This document shows, in pieces, positions 46,958-55,911 of a DNA stretch of 64,000 nt; position 1 is the first letter of the stretch, and each line of letters begins with the position of its first letter. The stretch covers positions 19,793-83,792 of the forward strand of contig NYZU01000022.1 of assembly GCA_002686055.1 (NCBI GenBank), in the 5' to 3' direction. This DNA comes from Oceanospirillaceae bacterium (GTDB lineage Bacteria; Pseudomonadota; Gammaproteobacteria; Pseudomonadales; Balneatricaceae). The translations under genes were made by a program, and so were the position numbers. The notes under the pieces were generated by a model. It made no database searches and was not told where the DNA came from. It worked only from the letters and a program-made list of their open reading frames with translations.

Positions 46958-48556
46958 ATGAATTTAGCTGTTAAGCATTATCATTGGTTTTGGCTTTCTG
47001 GCTTGGCTTTACTGCTGGTGTTATTGCCATTCTTAACGGCATTAGGTGCCCTTGGAAGTTATATGGGCGCTATTGATTGGCAATTGTTGCGCACCGACCC
47101 TTATCTACGCGGGGTTATCTGGTTTTCACTATGGCAGGCACTATTGTCTACCTTGATCAGTGTTGGCTTGGCTGTTCCCCTTGCTAGAGCCTTAGCAAGG
47201 CGCCATTTTCCTGGGCGTGATTTACTATTACAAATATTTAGTGTGGCTTTAGTTGTGCCAGCCATTGTCGCTGTGTTTGGCTTGGTTGTGGTGCATGGCC
47301 GACAGGGTTGGGTCAATGGTCTTTTAACTAGTCTTGATTGGTCATCTGGTTCCTATCTTTATGGGCTAACGGGTATTTTATTGGCCCATGTATTTTTTAA
47401 TTTACCTTTAGCCACCCGCATAATCTTGCAACGCATGCAGTCTGTGCCCCCTGAATCATGGCGCTTGGCTCAGCAATTGGGAATGTCTTCATGGCAGCAT
47501 TGGCGCCTATTGGAGTGGCCCCATGTGCGCATGGTGTTGGCTCCAGTAGCGGCCTTGGTATTTGCTTTATGCTTTACTAGTTTTGCTGTGGTAATGAGTT
47601 TGGGTGGTGGGCCTAAAGCGACTACCTTAGAGGTTGCTATTTATCAGGCTGTGCGCTTAGATTTTGACTTACCTTTGGCGACCCAATTAAGTTTAGTGCA
47701 GCTATTATTGTGTGGTCTGATATTGTGGTTAGGTATTCGCTTAGGGCGACCAACGGTGATTAATCCAAGTTTAGGTCTTAAGGTAACACGTCCAGATACT
47801 GATCACTGGCTTGGCAAAGTGATTGACAGTGTTTTCTTACTAGTTGGTTTGCTATTAGTTGTATTGCCTCTAACAGGTGTGATTTTAGCTGGCTTTAATG
47901 ATCATTGGTGGCAAGTATTAGCAGACCAACAGTTATGGTTAGCGGCGTGGAATAGCCTTTGGGTTGCCTTGAGTGCGGCCCTTCTTTGCTTGTTTATGGC
48001 TTGGGGTTTATTGTTGATGCGACGCCATACTCAGCAGCGTTGGCCGTGGATGGCTACGTTAATAGAGTCATTGGGTATGGTGACATTGGTGGTTCCGGCA
48101 TTGGTATTGGGCACCGGTTTGTTTTTGGCTCTGCGCCATTGGGTGGATGTGTTTGCCATAAACCTTTATCTTGTCATGCTCATTAATAGTGTTTTGGGTT
48201 TACCCTTTATGTTACGAGTGCTAACTGAACCTTATATGCAATTGGCACAACAGCATGATCGTTTGTGTATGAGTTTAAATATGCAAGGCTGGCAACGTTG
48301 GCGCTGGCTGGAATGGCCGGTGTTACGCCCAGCTATGGGCTTGGGTTTAGCCATTGTGGCGGCGTTCTCAGTAGGTGATCTTGGGGTGGTGGCGTTATTC
48401 GGTACGCCAGATGTAAAAACCTTACCACTACTTATGTACCAGCGCTTGGGTAGCTATCAAGCAGCGGCGGCAGCGGTGACCGCTTTGGTATTATTAACAC
48501 TGTGTTTAATGGTATTTGTGGGTTTGGAAAAAGGTGTCGGGAGGCGTCGTGCTTGA
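46958..48556 (+). CDS. thiP: Thiamine ABC transporter permease ThiP
   Basis: ThiP is the fused double permease of the thiamine/TPP importer. The 532-residue protein has about twelve membrane segments in two halves, each with a binding-protein-dependent transport motif (ESWRLAQQLGMSSWQHWRLLEWP in half one). Segments GRQGWVNGLL, GILLAHVFFNLPLATR and GGGPKATTLEVAIYQA match ThiP closely, better than iron or spermidine permeases. The binding protein gene thiB, normally first in the operon, is not here; waaA takes its place. Confidence 0.88.
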   Translation: MNLAVKHYHWFWLSGLALLLVLLPFLTALGALGSYMGAIDWQLLRTDPYLRGVIWFSLWQALLSTLISVGLAVPLARALARRHFPGRDLLLQIFSVALVVPAIVAVFGLVVVHGRQGWVNGLLTSLDWSSGSYLYGLTGILLAHVFFNLPLATRIILQRMQSVPPESWRLAQQLGMSSWQHWRLLEWPHVRMVLAPVAALVFALCFTSFAVVMSLGGGPKATTLEVAIYQAVRLDFDLPLATQLSLVQLLLCGLILWLGIRLGRPTVINPSLGLKVTRPDTDHWLGKVIDSVFLLVGLLLVVLPLTGVILAGFNDHWWQVLADQQLWLAAWNSLWVALSAALLCLFMAWGLLLMRRHTQQRWPWMATLIESLGMVTLVVPALVLGTGLFLALRHWVDVFAINLYLVMLINSVLGLPFMLRVLTEPYMQLAQQHDRLCMSLNMQGWQRWRWLEWPVLRPAMGLGLAIVAAFSVGDLGVVALFGTPDVKTLPLLMYQRLGSYQAAAAAVTALVLLTLCLMVFVGLEKGVGRRRA

Positions 48557-49256
48557 GTTACAGCAATTGCATGTTTGTCAGGGGCAAAATAATTTTTGTT
48601 TTGATGCCATATTGCCCACAGAAAAGTGTACAGCTCTGGTGGGTGCCAGTGGCGCAGGCAAAACAACACTATTAAATACGTTAGCCGGTTTTGTTACGCC
48701 AACCAGTGGGAAACTGCTATGGCAAGGGCAGGATCTAGTGTCACAATTGCCAGCCCAAAGGCCGTTTACTAGCTTGTTTCAGGAACACAATTTATTTGCT
48801 CATTTAGATCTATTTACCAATGTTGGCTTGGGTATTGATCCTGGGTTACGCTTGACAGAGAATCAGCGGCAAGCCGTGGAGGAAGCTCTGATGCAAGTCG
48901 GTTTGGCTGGCATGGGCAAACGTTTGCCAGGCAGTCTATCTGGGGGTCAGCGGCAGCGCGGGGCTTTAGCAAGGGCCTTAGTGCGGCGGCAACCATGGTT
49001 ATTGTTGGATGAACCATTTAGTGCTTTGGATCCCGGTCTGCGTAGGGAAATGATCGACTTGGTTGCCGATCTACAAGAACGCAATAAGCTGAGTTTGGTG
49101 TTGGTTTCTCATGATCCTGAAGAGGCCTTGCAGTTAGCATCAGAGGTTATATTTATCGCTGAGGGTGGCGTATACTGGCAGGGTCAAGGGCGTGATTTCT
49201 TACAACAACAAAGTGAGCCAATTGCACGCTACCTAGGTCATATGGCTAGTCTATAA
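48549..49256 (+). CDS. thiQ: Thiamine ABC transporter ATP-binding protein ThiQ
   Basis: ThiQ is the ATPase partner of ThiP. I start it at the GTG 48549 (VLELQQLHV), which overlaps the thiP stop by eight bases and has GGGAGG upstream, giving 235 residues instead of the 246 in the ORF track. Walker A GASGAGKTT, LFQEHNLFAHL, signature LSGGQRQRG and Walker B LLLDEPFSALDPG are present. Translational coupling with thiP is likely. Confidence 0.9.
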   Translation: MLELQQLHVCQGQNNFCFDAILPTEKCTALVGASGAGKTTLLNTLAGFVTPTSGKLLWQGQDLVSQLPAQRPFTSLFQEHNLFAHLDLFTNVGLGIDPGLRLTENQRQAVEEALMQVGLAGMGKRLPGSLSGGQRQRGALARALVRRQPWLLLDEPFSALDPGLRREMIDLVADLQERNKLSLVLVSHDPEEALQLASEVIFIAEGGVYWQGQGRDFLQQQSEPIARYLGHMASL

Positions 49257-49362
49257 GCCTGTTTAATTTGCGTTAACAGTGATAGCAAGTGCCAGAGTTA
49301 GCTGGCTTTTGCCAGTAAAAATGAGCCTTTTTTAGGGTTAAGATTTAGTTTCTGAGACAATC

Positions 49363-50835
49363 ATGCAAGACACGGATACACACAACACCGCTAGCAACAG
49401 CCTAGAAGGCATGGCAGGTCCCATACCGCAAGCGCCAAAGGGGCACTCTGGTGGCCAGCAGGTAATTGTGATTGGTGCTGGTATTTCAGGCCTCTGTAGC
49501 GCTTGGTTTTTGCAACAACAGGGCTATGATGTGCTGGTTTTAGAAGCTGGTGCATGTGTGGGTGGTAATTTGCAAACTGTACAACGTGATGGTTGTCAGT
49601 TTGAGCGTGGGCCCAACTCATTTATTAATAACCGCCAAGCCATGGCAGATTTAATCAAAGGGGCAGGTCTGGAAGAAGAAATAGTCTTAGCCAATGCTGC
49701 AGCTCACCGTCGATATATCGGTAAACACGGAAAACTAATTGCTTTACCCAGCAAACCCCTAGAGGCTATTACTAGTAAAATTTTGCCTTGGGCAGGTAAG
49801 CTTAGAGTTGCTAAAGAGCCTTTTGTAGGGCAGTCTGCAGGGGAAGAGACAATTGCACAATTTGCCACACGTAGGCTTGGCAAAGACGTATTTGACTGGT
49901 TAATTGATCCCTTTATCTCGGGTATTTACGCAGGTGATCCGAGTAAGCTTTCCATCCAAGCAGCGGCACCTAAGTTATTTGCCCTTGAGCAGCAACATGG
50001 TTCTTTAATAAAGGGCGCTTGGGCACAAATAAAAGCCCGTCGTGCAGCAACTGGCCCCAAGTTGGATGGGGCCATGATGAGCTTTAAATCAGGTTTGCAT
50101 CAGTTGATGAGTACGTTGGCAGACCAGCTATTAAATCCAGTGCAAGTGAACACGCAGGTCGAGAGTGTTAGTTACAGCCAAGATCATGGTTATATGGTGC
50201 GTAGCGGGGACACTATCTGGCAGGCAGAAAAGTTGGTTATGGCGGTGCCCGCAGCGCAGGTTGCCCGACTTATTGAAGACTTGCCAACGCCTAATGAGCC
50301 ACAATTAGTGGCGGCACAAAAGCAATTACGTAGTATCGAATACCCTGCTGTTGCAACCATTTCTTTGGCTTTCGAAAAAGGCCAAATACAACACCCACTG
50401 GATGGTTTTGGTGCCCTTATTCCGAGTAAGGAGAACAAACAAACCTTAGGCGTGTTATTTCCTTCAAGTATTTTTCCAGACCGAGCAAATGCCAATCAGC
50501 ATATTTTTACTGTGTTTGTTGGGGGTGGTCGAGGTCATCAAGCCATGCAACTTACCCCTGATGAGCGTTTAGACTTGGTGCTAGAGGAGCTCCATAGTTA
50601 TTTAGGTATTGATGGTCAGCCTCTATGGAGTGAAGAAAGTTATTGGCCAGCGGCCATTCCGCAATATACCCTCGGCCATTTGCAAAAAGTGGCTGAGATT
50701 GACCAAGCTTTAGCTCATCTACCAGGTCTTTATCTGCGCAGCAATTGGCGTGATGGTGTGGCTCTTGGTGATTGTGTTGAACAAGCCCAAGCCCTAGCCC
50801 TACAGATTGTAGATGAAGATGTAGAGGATAAATAA
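49363..50835 (+). CDS. hemY: Oxygen-dependent protoporphyrinogen oxidase, HemY type
   Basis: Oxidises protoporphyrinogen IX to protoporphyrin IX with FAD and oxygen, the step before ferrochelatase. The 490-residue protein has an unusual hydrophilic N-terminal extension of about 30 residues before the FAD fold VIVIGAGISGLCSAWFL, then GGNLQTVQRDG, FERGPNSF and the PPOX-type FISGIYAGDPSKLS segment. The C-terminal end LYLRSNWRDGVALGDCVEQ matches the FAD-binding end of the family. Many gammaproteobacteria use HemG or HemJ instead. nudF follows after one base. Confidence 0.9.
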   Translation: MQDTDTHNTASNSLEGMAGPIPQAPKGHSGGQQVIVIGAGISGLCSAWFLQQQGYDVLVLEAGACVGGNLQTVQRDGCQFERGPNSFINNRQAMADLIKGAGLEEEIVLANAAAHRRYIGKHGKLIALPSKPLEAITSKILPWAGKLRVAKEPFVGQSAGEETIAQFATRRLGKDVFDWLIDPFISGIYAGDPSKLSIQAAAPKLFALEQQHGSLIKGAWAQIKARRAATGPKLDGAMMSFKSGLHQLMSTLADQLLNPVQVNTQVESVSYSQDHGYMVRSGDTIWQAEKLVMAVPAAQVARLIEDLPTPNEPQLVAAQKQLRSIEYPAVATISLAFEKGQIQHPLDGFGALIPSKENKQTLGVLFPSSIFPDRANANQHIFTVFVGGGRGHQAMQLTPDERLDLVLEELHSYLGIDGQPLWSEESYWPAAIPQYTLGHLQKVAEIDQALAHLPGLYLRSNWRDGVALGDCVEQAQALALQIVDEDVEDK

Positions 50836-50836
50836 T

Positions 50837-51448
50837 ATGCCAAAGTTTATGGCAAATGATGTTGAAATTCTGGATGAAAAAGAAGCCTATCGGGGTTTTT
50901 ATCAACTTAAGCAATATCTTCTACGGCATCGTTTATTTGCTGGTGGTTGGAGTCGCCCATTAAAGCGTGAAGTAGTTTGCCGCATACCTGCGGTGGCGGT
51001 TTTGCTCTATGATGCCAAAGCTGATGCGGTGGTGTTAATTGAACAGTTTAGGGTGGGTGCCTTGCAGCATCCAGATGGTCCGTGGCAGCTAGAAATGGTG
51101 GCGGGACTGATTGATACCGACGAAACCCCGGAACAGGTGGCAGTGCGGGAGTGTCAGGAAGAGGCAGGGGTGAGTATTACCACAGGGCAGTTACATAAAA
51201 TATGTGAATATTTAGTTACCCCTGGGGGTAGCAACGAATCCCTAACAATTTATTGCGCTCCTGTTGATGCAAATGAAATAGGTGGTTTTCATGGCGTACC
51301 CAATGAGGGCGAGGATATTAGAGTGTTAAGTATGGCACGAGCAGAATTATGGCAGTGGCTACAAGAAGGTAAAGTGACTAACGCGGCGACCATTATTGCC
51401 TTGCAATGGTTAGAACTTAATTTTTCCCAAATGCAGGTGATTAAATGA
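50837..51448 (+). CDS. nudF: ADP-ribose pyrophosphatase NudF
   Basis: A 203-residue Nudix hydrolase that splits ADP-ribose to AMP and ribose 5-phosphate. The Nudix box GLIDTDETPEQVAVRECQEEAGV fits the consensus, and the start (FYQLKQYLLRHRLF) and substrate segments EQFRVGALQ and TPGGSNES match E. coli NudF. It begins the nudF-yqiB-cpdA-yqiA-parE run, overlapping the next gene by ATGA. Confidence 0.94.
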   Translation: MPKFMANDVEILDEKEAYRGFYQLKQYLLRHRLFAGGWSRPLKREVVCRIPAVAVLLYDAKADAVVLIEQFRVGALQHPDGPWQLEMVAGLIDTDETPEQVAVRECQEEAGVSITTGQLHKICEYLVTPGGSNESLTIYCAPVDANEIGGFHGVPNEGEDIRVLSMARAELWQWLQEGKVTNAATIIALQWLELNFSQMQVIK

Positions 51449-51900
51449 GCGCAGTTAAGCGGCGTTATATTCCTAATTTAACTCGGCAAATGGCTGTTGC
51501 AGAGACAAATTATCATCGTTTACAACGCTTGTTGGGTGATCTCAAGCAATTAAAATCGTTACAGGTTACCTTACAACATGAGCAAGCCACCCCAAATACG
51601 CAATTACATATAAAGGTCATAGAGCGCTTTAACTATACGACCACTCTGGAAATACAATTAGGCAGTGGCTCAAATTGGTGGCATAAGCCATTACATGTGC
51701 GCCTCTATCATGATGTGCGTATGGCTGAAGTAGTCAAAAGTGCTGACTATCGTCAGTATCGTGGCAGTTACGGTTACCCCAATGACCAAGGCCTAGTGGC
51801 TGATGAAAAAGCCCAATTAAATAGTTACTTAGCCTTACTTTTACAACAGGCCGTCCAGCATGGCACCCATTTGCAACGTCAAGCGCAAGAGGTGGCATGA
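51445..51900 (+). CDS. yqiB: DUF1249 family protein (YqiB)
   Basis: A 151-residue basic cytoplasmic protein of the DUF1249/YqiB family, function unknown. It begins with the family pattern YIPNLTRQMAVAETNYHRL and has a middle HVRLYHDVRMAEV segment. Overlaps nudF and cpdA each by the four bases ATGA, so expression is coupled. The same position between nudF and cpdA is conserved in E. coli. Confidence 0.9.
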   Translation: MSAVKRRYIPNLTRQMAVAETNYHRLQRLLGDLKQLKSLQVTLQHEQATPNTQLHIKVIERFNYTTTLEIQLGSGSNWWHKPLHVRLYHDVRMAEVVKSADYRQYRGSYGYPNDQGLVADEKAQLNSYLALLLQQAVQHGTHLQRQAQEVA

Positions 51901-52667
51901 GTAAACGTATTATCCAATTAACAGATCTGCATTTGCAGGCCAGTTCTGAGACGCTTTACAAAGGTGTTCTGCCTGATGCCAGATTGAACCAATGTTTAAC
52001 TTGGTTGGAGAAACAGGAATATGATCTGTTATTGCTAACGGGTGATCTTTGTCACGGAGGGCATGTAAGTGCATACCAAAGGTTAAAGGATTATCTGGCT
52101 CATGTGGACAAGCCTTGGTTATGGCTACCGGGTAATCATGACAATGTTGATCATATGCTGCAAGTAACTGACCAGCCCATAGATTCCGTGCGAACACTTG
52201 CTCTAGCAGATTGGCAGGTAATATTGCTTAATAGTACTCATAAACCAGATGGGCGAGGCGGCGGCAGTATTAGCCAAGTCCATATGCTTGAATTAACCCA
52301 TTGTCTTGAAGCTAATCAATCAAAGCCAACGCTAATTGTCTTACATCATAACCCCATCCCCGTGGCTTCCACTTGGCAGGATAAAATTATGTTAGGCAAT
52401 GCTAGTGATTTTACGCAGCTATTGACCGAGCATAAGCAAGTAAAAGGCGTGGTATTTGGGCATATTCATCAACCCCTAGATCGCCTAGAAGGCGGTGTGC
52501 GCTATTTAGGTACACCAGCTACCTCAGTTCAATTTGCTGTACAACAGGAACAATTTACCTTGCAGCCAGAATTAGGCCCGGGATTAAGAACCATCGATCT
52601 GTCAGAAGACATAACTTGGCAAACTCAAGTAACCTATATAGACCAACAGGCGAGTCATTATGGTTGA
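51897..52667 (+). CDS. cpdA: 3',5'-cyclic-AMP phosphodiesterase CpdA
   Basis: CpdA hydrolyses cAMP and so tunes CRP signalling. The 256-residue class III phosphodiesterase shows the dimetal ligands in order: TDLHL, GDLCHGG, PGNHDN, LHHNP and FGHIHQP. It sits in the conserved operon upstream of yqiA and parE and overlaps yqiA by eight bases. Confidence 0.94.
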   Translation: MSKRIIQLTDLHLQASSETLYKGVLPDARLNQCLTWLEKQEYDLLLLTGDLCHGGHVSAYQRLKDYLAHVDKPWLWLPGNHDNVDHMLQVTDQPIDSVRTLALADWQVILLNSTHKPDGRGGGSISQVHMLELTHCLEANQSKPTLIVLHHNPIPVASTWQDKIMLGNASDFTQLLTEHKQVKGVVFGHIHQPLDRLEGGVRYLGTPATSVQFAVQQEQFTLQPELGPGLRTIDLSEDITWQTQVTYIDQQASHYG

Positions 52668-53232
52668 GCATATTGTCTATCTCCATGGTTTTAATAGTTC
52701 CCCAGCGTCATATAAGGCTCAGCAGTTTATGCACATTATGGCCCGTGATTATGCTCACGTTAAGGTCCATGTGCCGCATTTATCAACATGGCCACAAGAG
52801 GCGATGACAGATATCGTTGCACTGGTGGAAAATTTAACAGGCAAGGTGGCTTTTGTGGGGAGTTCTTTGGGGGGCTTTTATGCTACTTGGTTGGCACAAA
52901 AGTTTACCACTAAAGCGGTACTGATCAATCCAGCGGTAAGACCTGATTTATTACTTGCGGATAAGCTTGGCACTAACAGCAATTATCATACCGATGATGG
53001 TGAATATGAATTTACCATTAAGCATCTGGAGCAGTTAAAAAGTTTGGTCGTAGACCCCTTAACTAGAGCTGATGACTTCTTGGTTCTGCTACAAACGGCC
53101 GATGCAACCCTCGATTATCAAGATGCAGTAAAATTATATGCTGACAGCCAGTTAGATATTACCCAAGGTGGCAGCCACGCATATGATAATTTTCCGCAAC
53201 GGATTCCCCAAATCATGTCATTTCTCGGTTAG
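52660..53232 (+). CDS. yqiA: YqiA-family alpha/beta-hydrolase esterase
   Basis: A 190-residue small serine esterase. The nucleophile elbow is GSSLGGFYATWLA, the start YLHGFNSSPASYKA is the family oxyanion region, and the histidine is probably in GGSHAYDNF near the C terminus. The natural substrate is unknown. It lies between cpdA and parE as in E. coli. Confidence 0.92.
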   Translation: MVEHIVYLHGFNSSPASYKAQQFMHIMARDYAHVKVHVPHLSTWPQEAMTDIVALVENLTGKVAFVGSSLGGFYATWLAQKFTTKAVLINPAVRPDLLLADKLGTNSNYHTDDGEYEFTIKHLEQLKSLVVDPLTRADDFLVLLQTADATLDYQDAVKLYADSQLDITQGGSHAYDNFPQRIPQIMSFLG

Positions 53233-53313
53233 AATAAGACCTTGAAGAAAGCCATGTTGGTGACAATTTTTATATGGTCTTAGTGGCCCAATGAGATGGA
53301 TTGAAAGACAACC

Positions 53314-55215
53314 ATGACTGTGCAAGAAAATTATAATGCTGATGCTATTGAGGTACTTAGTGGCCTCGATCCTGTCAAGAAGCGTCCAGGTATGTACACG
53401 GAAACAGTACGCCCTAATCACTTGGCCCAAGAAGTTATTGATAACTCCGTTGACGAGGCCTTAGCAGGCCATGCCAGTCAAATAGATGTGGTTCTACATG
53501 CTGATCAATCCATTAGTGTTAGTGATAATGGCCGCGGTATGCCCGTGGATATTCATGCTGAAGAGGGTGTTAGTGGTGTTGAATTGATTCTTACCCGTTT
53601 GCATGCAGGGGGTAAATTTTCCAATAAAAACTACCAGTTCTCCGGTGGTTTACACGGTGTAGGCGTCTCTGTTGTGAATGCCTTATCGACCAGTCTGGAA
53701 GTAAAGATTCGTCGCGATGGGCAGCTATATCGTATTGGTTTTGCCGATGGCGAAAAGGTTAGTGAGCTGGAGGTTATCGATACCGTAGGGCGGCGCAATA
53801 CTGGCACTATGGTTACTTTCCATCCAGACCCTCAGTATTTTGATTCCCCCAAATTTTCTGTTCCTCGCTTAAAGCATATTCTCCGTGCTAAGGCCGTATT
53901 ATGTAGCGGCCTGTTAGTCACCTTTACGGATCATACTGGTGCCCAAAAAGAAAAACAGGAATGGTATTACGAGGCTGGTTTAGAGGATTATCTGGCAGCT
54001 GCGAATACAGGCTATACCTGTTTGCCAGAAACCCCTTTTGTTGGGCAACGTAAAACTGATATGGAAGCCGTTGATTGGGCCGTGCAATGGCTCCCAGAAA
54101 GTGGTGAACTGATCCAAGAAGGCTATGTTAATCTTATTCCCACCGCACAAGGTGGCACCCACGTTAATGGGCTGCGCACTGGTTTGCTAGAGGCGTTACG
54201 CGAGTTTTGTGAAATTCGCAATTTGTTGCCCCGTGGTATCAAGTTAACGCCTGATGATATATGGGATCGCTGTTGTTTTGTGTTATCTGTCAAGATGCAA
54301 GATCCACAGTTTTCTGGTCAGACCAAAGAGCGCCTATCGTCACGGCAGATAGTGAGTTATGTATCTGGCGAAATCAAAGATTCCTTTAGTTTATGGTTGA
54401 ATAAGCATACTGCAGAAGGTGAGCTATTGGCTGAGCTAGCCATCAGTCACGCCCAAAAACGCCTCCGTGCTGGTAAAAAAGTCACCCGTAAAAAAATCAC
54501 CCAAGGTCCAGCCTTACCGGGTAAATTGGCAGACTGTGTTGGTGCTGATGCGGAGCGAGGTGAGTTATTCCTAGTGGAGGGTGATTCAGCGGGTGGTTCT
54601 GCAAAGCAAGCAAGAGACCGTGAATTTCAGGCGATTATGCCTTTGCGGGGGAAAATTCTAAATACTTGGGAAGTGGATGCTGGGCAGATATTGGCCTCCC
54701 AGGAAGTGCATGATATTGCTGTTGCCATTGGTGTTGATCCAGGTGCCGATGACTTGCAAGGTTTGCGTTACGGTAAGATATGTATTCTCGCCGATGCAGA
54801 CTCTGATGGTCTGCATATTGCCACCCTCTTATGTGCACTGTTTGTGCGTCATTTTAAGCCCTTAGTAGCCGCCGGCCATGTGTACGTAGCTATGCCGCCT
54901 TTATATCGTATTGATGTTGGCAAAGAGGTTTTTTATGCCCTCGATGAAAGTGAAAAGCAGAGTGTATTAGAGCATATTGAAGCGGAAAAGAAGCGTGGTA
55001 AAGTCAATGTGCAACGCTTTAAGGGCTTGGGTGAAATGAACCCTTCACAATTACGGGAAACCACCATGTTGCCTGATACCCGCCGCCTAGTGCAGCTTAA
55101 TCTGGAAGTGGGTGATGATACCCATGAAGTGCTGGATATGTTGTTGGCCAAAAAGCGTTCCGGAGATCGCAAGAGCTGGTTACAGTCAAAAGGTAATTTG
55201 GCTGACGTGGGTTAG
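53314..55215 (+). CDS. parE: DNA topoisomerase IV subunit B
   Basis: ParE is the ATPase subunit of topoisomerase IV, which decatenates daughter chromosomes. The 633-residue protein has the GHKL ATPase (DNSVDEALAGHA, DNGRGMPVD, GGLHGVGVSVVNALS), the transducer domain and the TOPRIM domain with VEGDSAGGSAKQ and ADADSDGLHI. It lies 81 bases after yqiA. parC is not in the window. A CpxR box begins five bases after the stop codon. Confidence 0.97.
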   Translation: MTVQENYNADAIEVLSGLDPVKKRPGMYTETVRPNHLAQEVIDNSVDEALAGHASQIDVVLHADQSISVSDNGRGMPVDIHAEEGVSGVELILTRLHAGGKFSNKNYQFSGGLHGVGVSVVNALSTSLEVKIRRDGQLYRIGFADGEKVSELEVIDTVGRRNTGTMVTFHPDPQYFDSPKFSVPRLKHILRAKAVLCSGLLVTFTDHTGAQKEKQEWYYEAGLEDYLAAANTGYTCLPETPFVGQRKTDMEAVDWAVQWLPESGELIQEGYVNLIPTAQGGTHVNGLRTGLLEALREFCEIRNLLPRGIKLTPDDIWDRCCFVLSVKMQDPQFSGQTKERLSSRQIVSYVSGEIKDSFSLWLNKHTAEGELLAELAISHAQKRLRAGKKVTRKKITQGPALPGKLADCVGADAERGELFLVEGDSAGGSAKQARDREFQAIMPLRGKILNTWEVDAGQILASQEVHDIAVAIGVDPGADDLQGLRYGKICILADADSDGLHIATLLCALFVRHFKPLVAAGHVYVAMPPLYRIDVGKEVFYALDESEKQSVLEHIEAEKKRGKVNVQRFKGLGEMNPSQLRETTMLPDTRRLVQLNLEVGDDTHEVLDMLLAKKRSGDRKSWLQSKGNLADVG

Positions 55216-55219
55216 CCCC

Positions 55220-55272
55220 TTTACATCACTTTACTAACATTAGACCCAACTTTGCATTGCTTTATTTATAAT
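55220..55272 (+). promoter_or_regulatory. CpxR box and promoter of the CpxP-like gene
   Basis: TTTAC-ATCAC-TTTAC (55220-55234) is a perfect reverse-orientation CpxR box. A TATAAT -10 lies at 55267-55272, 47 bases from box start to -10 start, the same as at the promoter divergent from cpxRA. No -35 is visible, which fits an activator-dependent promoter. Transcription should start near 55279. Confidence 0.75.
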
Positions 55273-55338
55273 GGCAAATATCAAGAAATATAGTTCTTGT
55301 TGTCACAAATAAACTAATAAAAATGTGGAGAAAGGGTG

Positions 55339-55848
55339 ATGAATAAGATCGTTAATCAGACATTTATTCTACTATCTGCATTGATTATTGCGAGCACAGT
55401 CTCAACTCACTCCATGGCTCATAATCATGGCGCCAAGTCCGATAAAGATAGTAGCTGTAGTCCAGCTGAAGAAAGCCAGAAAAGCAAACCAGCAAAACAT
55501 GCTGCGTTAAGTCAAAATGTTCTTAATGAGCGTATGCTTATGGTGTTGATCTACAGGCTAGATCTGACGGACGCCCAAGAAGAAGCCTTAAAAGATATTT
55601 TTGCCCAGCAGAAAACGCAGATTCAAGATCAAGCAGGCTTAGTTAATGCTATGTTAGATGAGTTGGTCAAGCTTGAACCTGGCAGTGATGTTTATAATCA
55701 ACAAATCGATTTGATTGCGCAAACGAGAATTGATGGCTGGGCCAATAATATGAAGGAAAGAGGCCATATGCATGCGGCTATTGTATCAATGTTAAATAGC
55801 AAACAGAGGGCTGACTTCAAGAAGTTTATTGCCGAAGCGAGACAATAA
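55339..55848 (+). CDS. Spy/CpxP-like periplasmic LTxxQ protein
   Basis: A 169-residue secreted protein. The signal peptide ends at HSMA (about residue 27 from ATG 55339), followed by a His/Lys/Ser-rich stretch with one cysteine and a helical domain. The first LTxxQ motif is LTDAQ; the second is degenerate (LNSKQRADF). This layout fits the Spy/CpxP/ZraP superfamily of periplasmic chaperones and stress or metal sensors. ATG 55339 with GGAG upstream is preferred over GTG 55336. A perfect CpxR box and -10 precede it, so it is probably the Cpx feedback or chaperone component, but sequence identity to CpxP looks low. Confidence 0.75.
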   Translation: MNKIVNQTFILLSALIIASTVSTHSMAHNHGAKSDKDSSCSPAEESQKSKPAKHAALSQNVLNERMLMVLIYRLDLTDAQEEALKDIFAQQKTQIQDQAGLVNAMLDELVKLEPGSDVYNQQIDLIAQTRIDGWANNMKERGHMHAAIVSMLNSKQRADFKKFIAEARQ

Positions 55849-55860
55849 GTTGCTGAACAC

Positions 55861-55891
55861 AAAAAACCGCAGACGTTAGCTGCGGTTTTTT
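55861..55891. terminator. Bidirectional terminator between CpxP-like gene and pyk
   Basis: AAAAAACCGCAG, loop ACGTTAG, CTGCGGTTTTTT followed by more Ts: a perfect 12-bp stem with A-run and T-run, so it acts on both strands. Confidence 0.92.
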
Positions 55892-55911
55892 TTGTTTCTA
55901 GAACTACATGG

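Noticed and set aside
46930-46960. TPP riboswitch before thiP
   Set aside because: Only six bases separate waaA and thiP, and no thi-box sequence is seen upstream.
49302-49315. CTGGC-TTTT-GCCAG hairpin after thiQ
   Set aside because: Five-pair stem not followed by Ts; could be chance.
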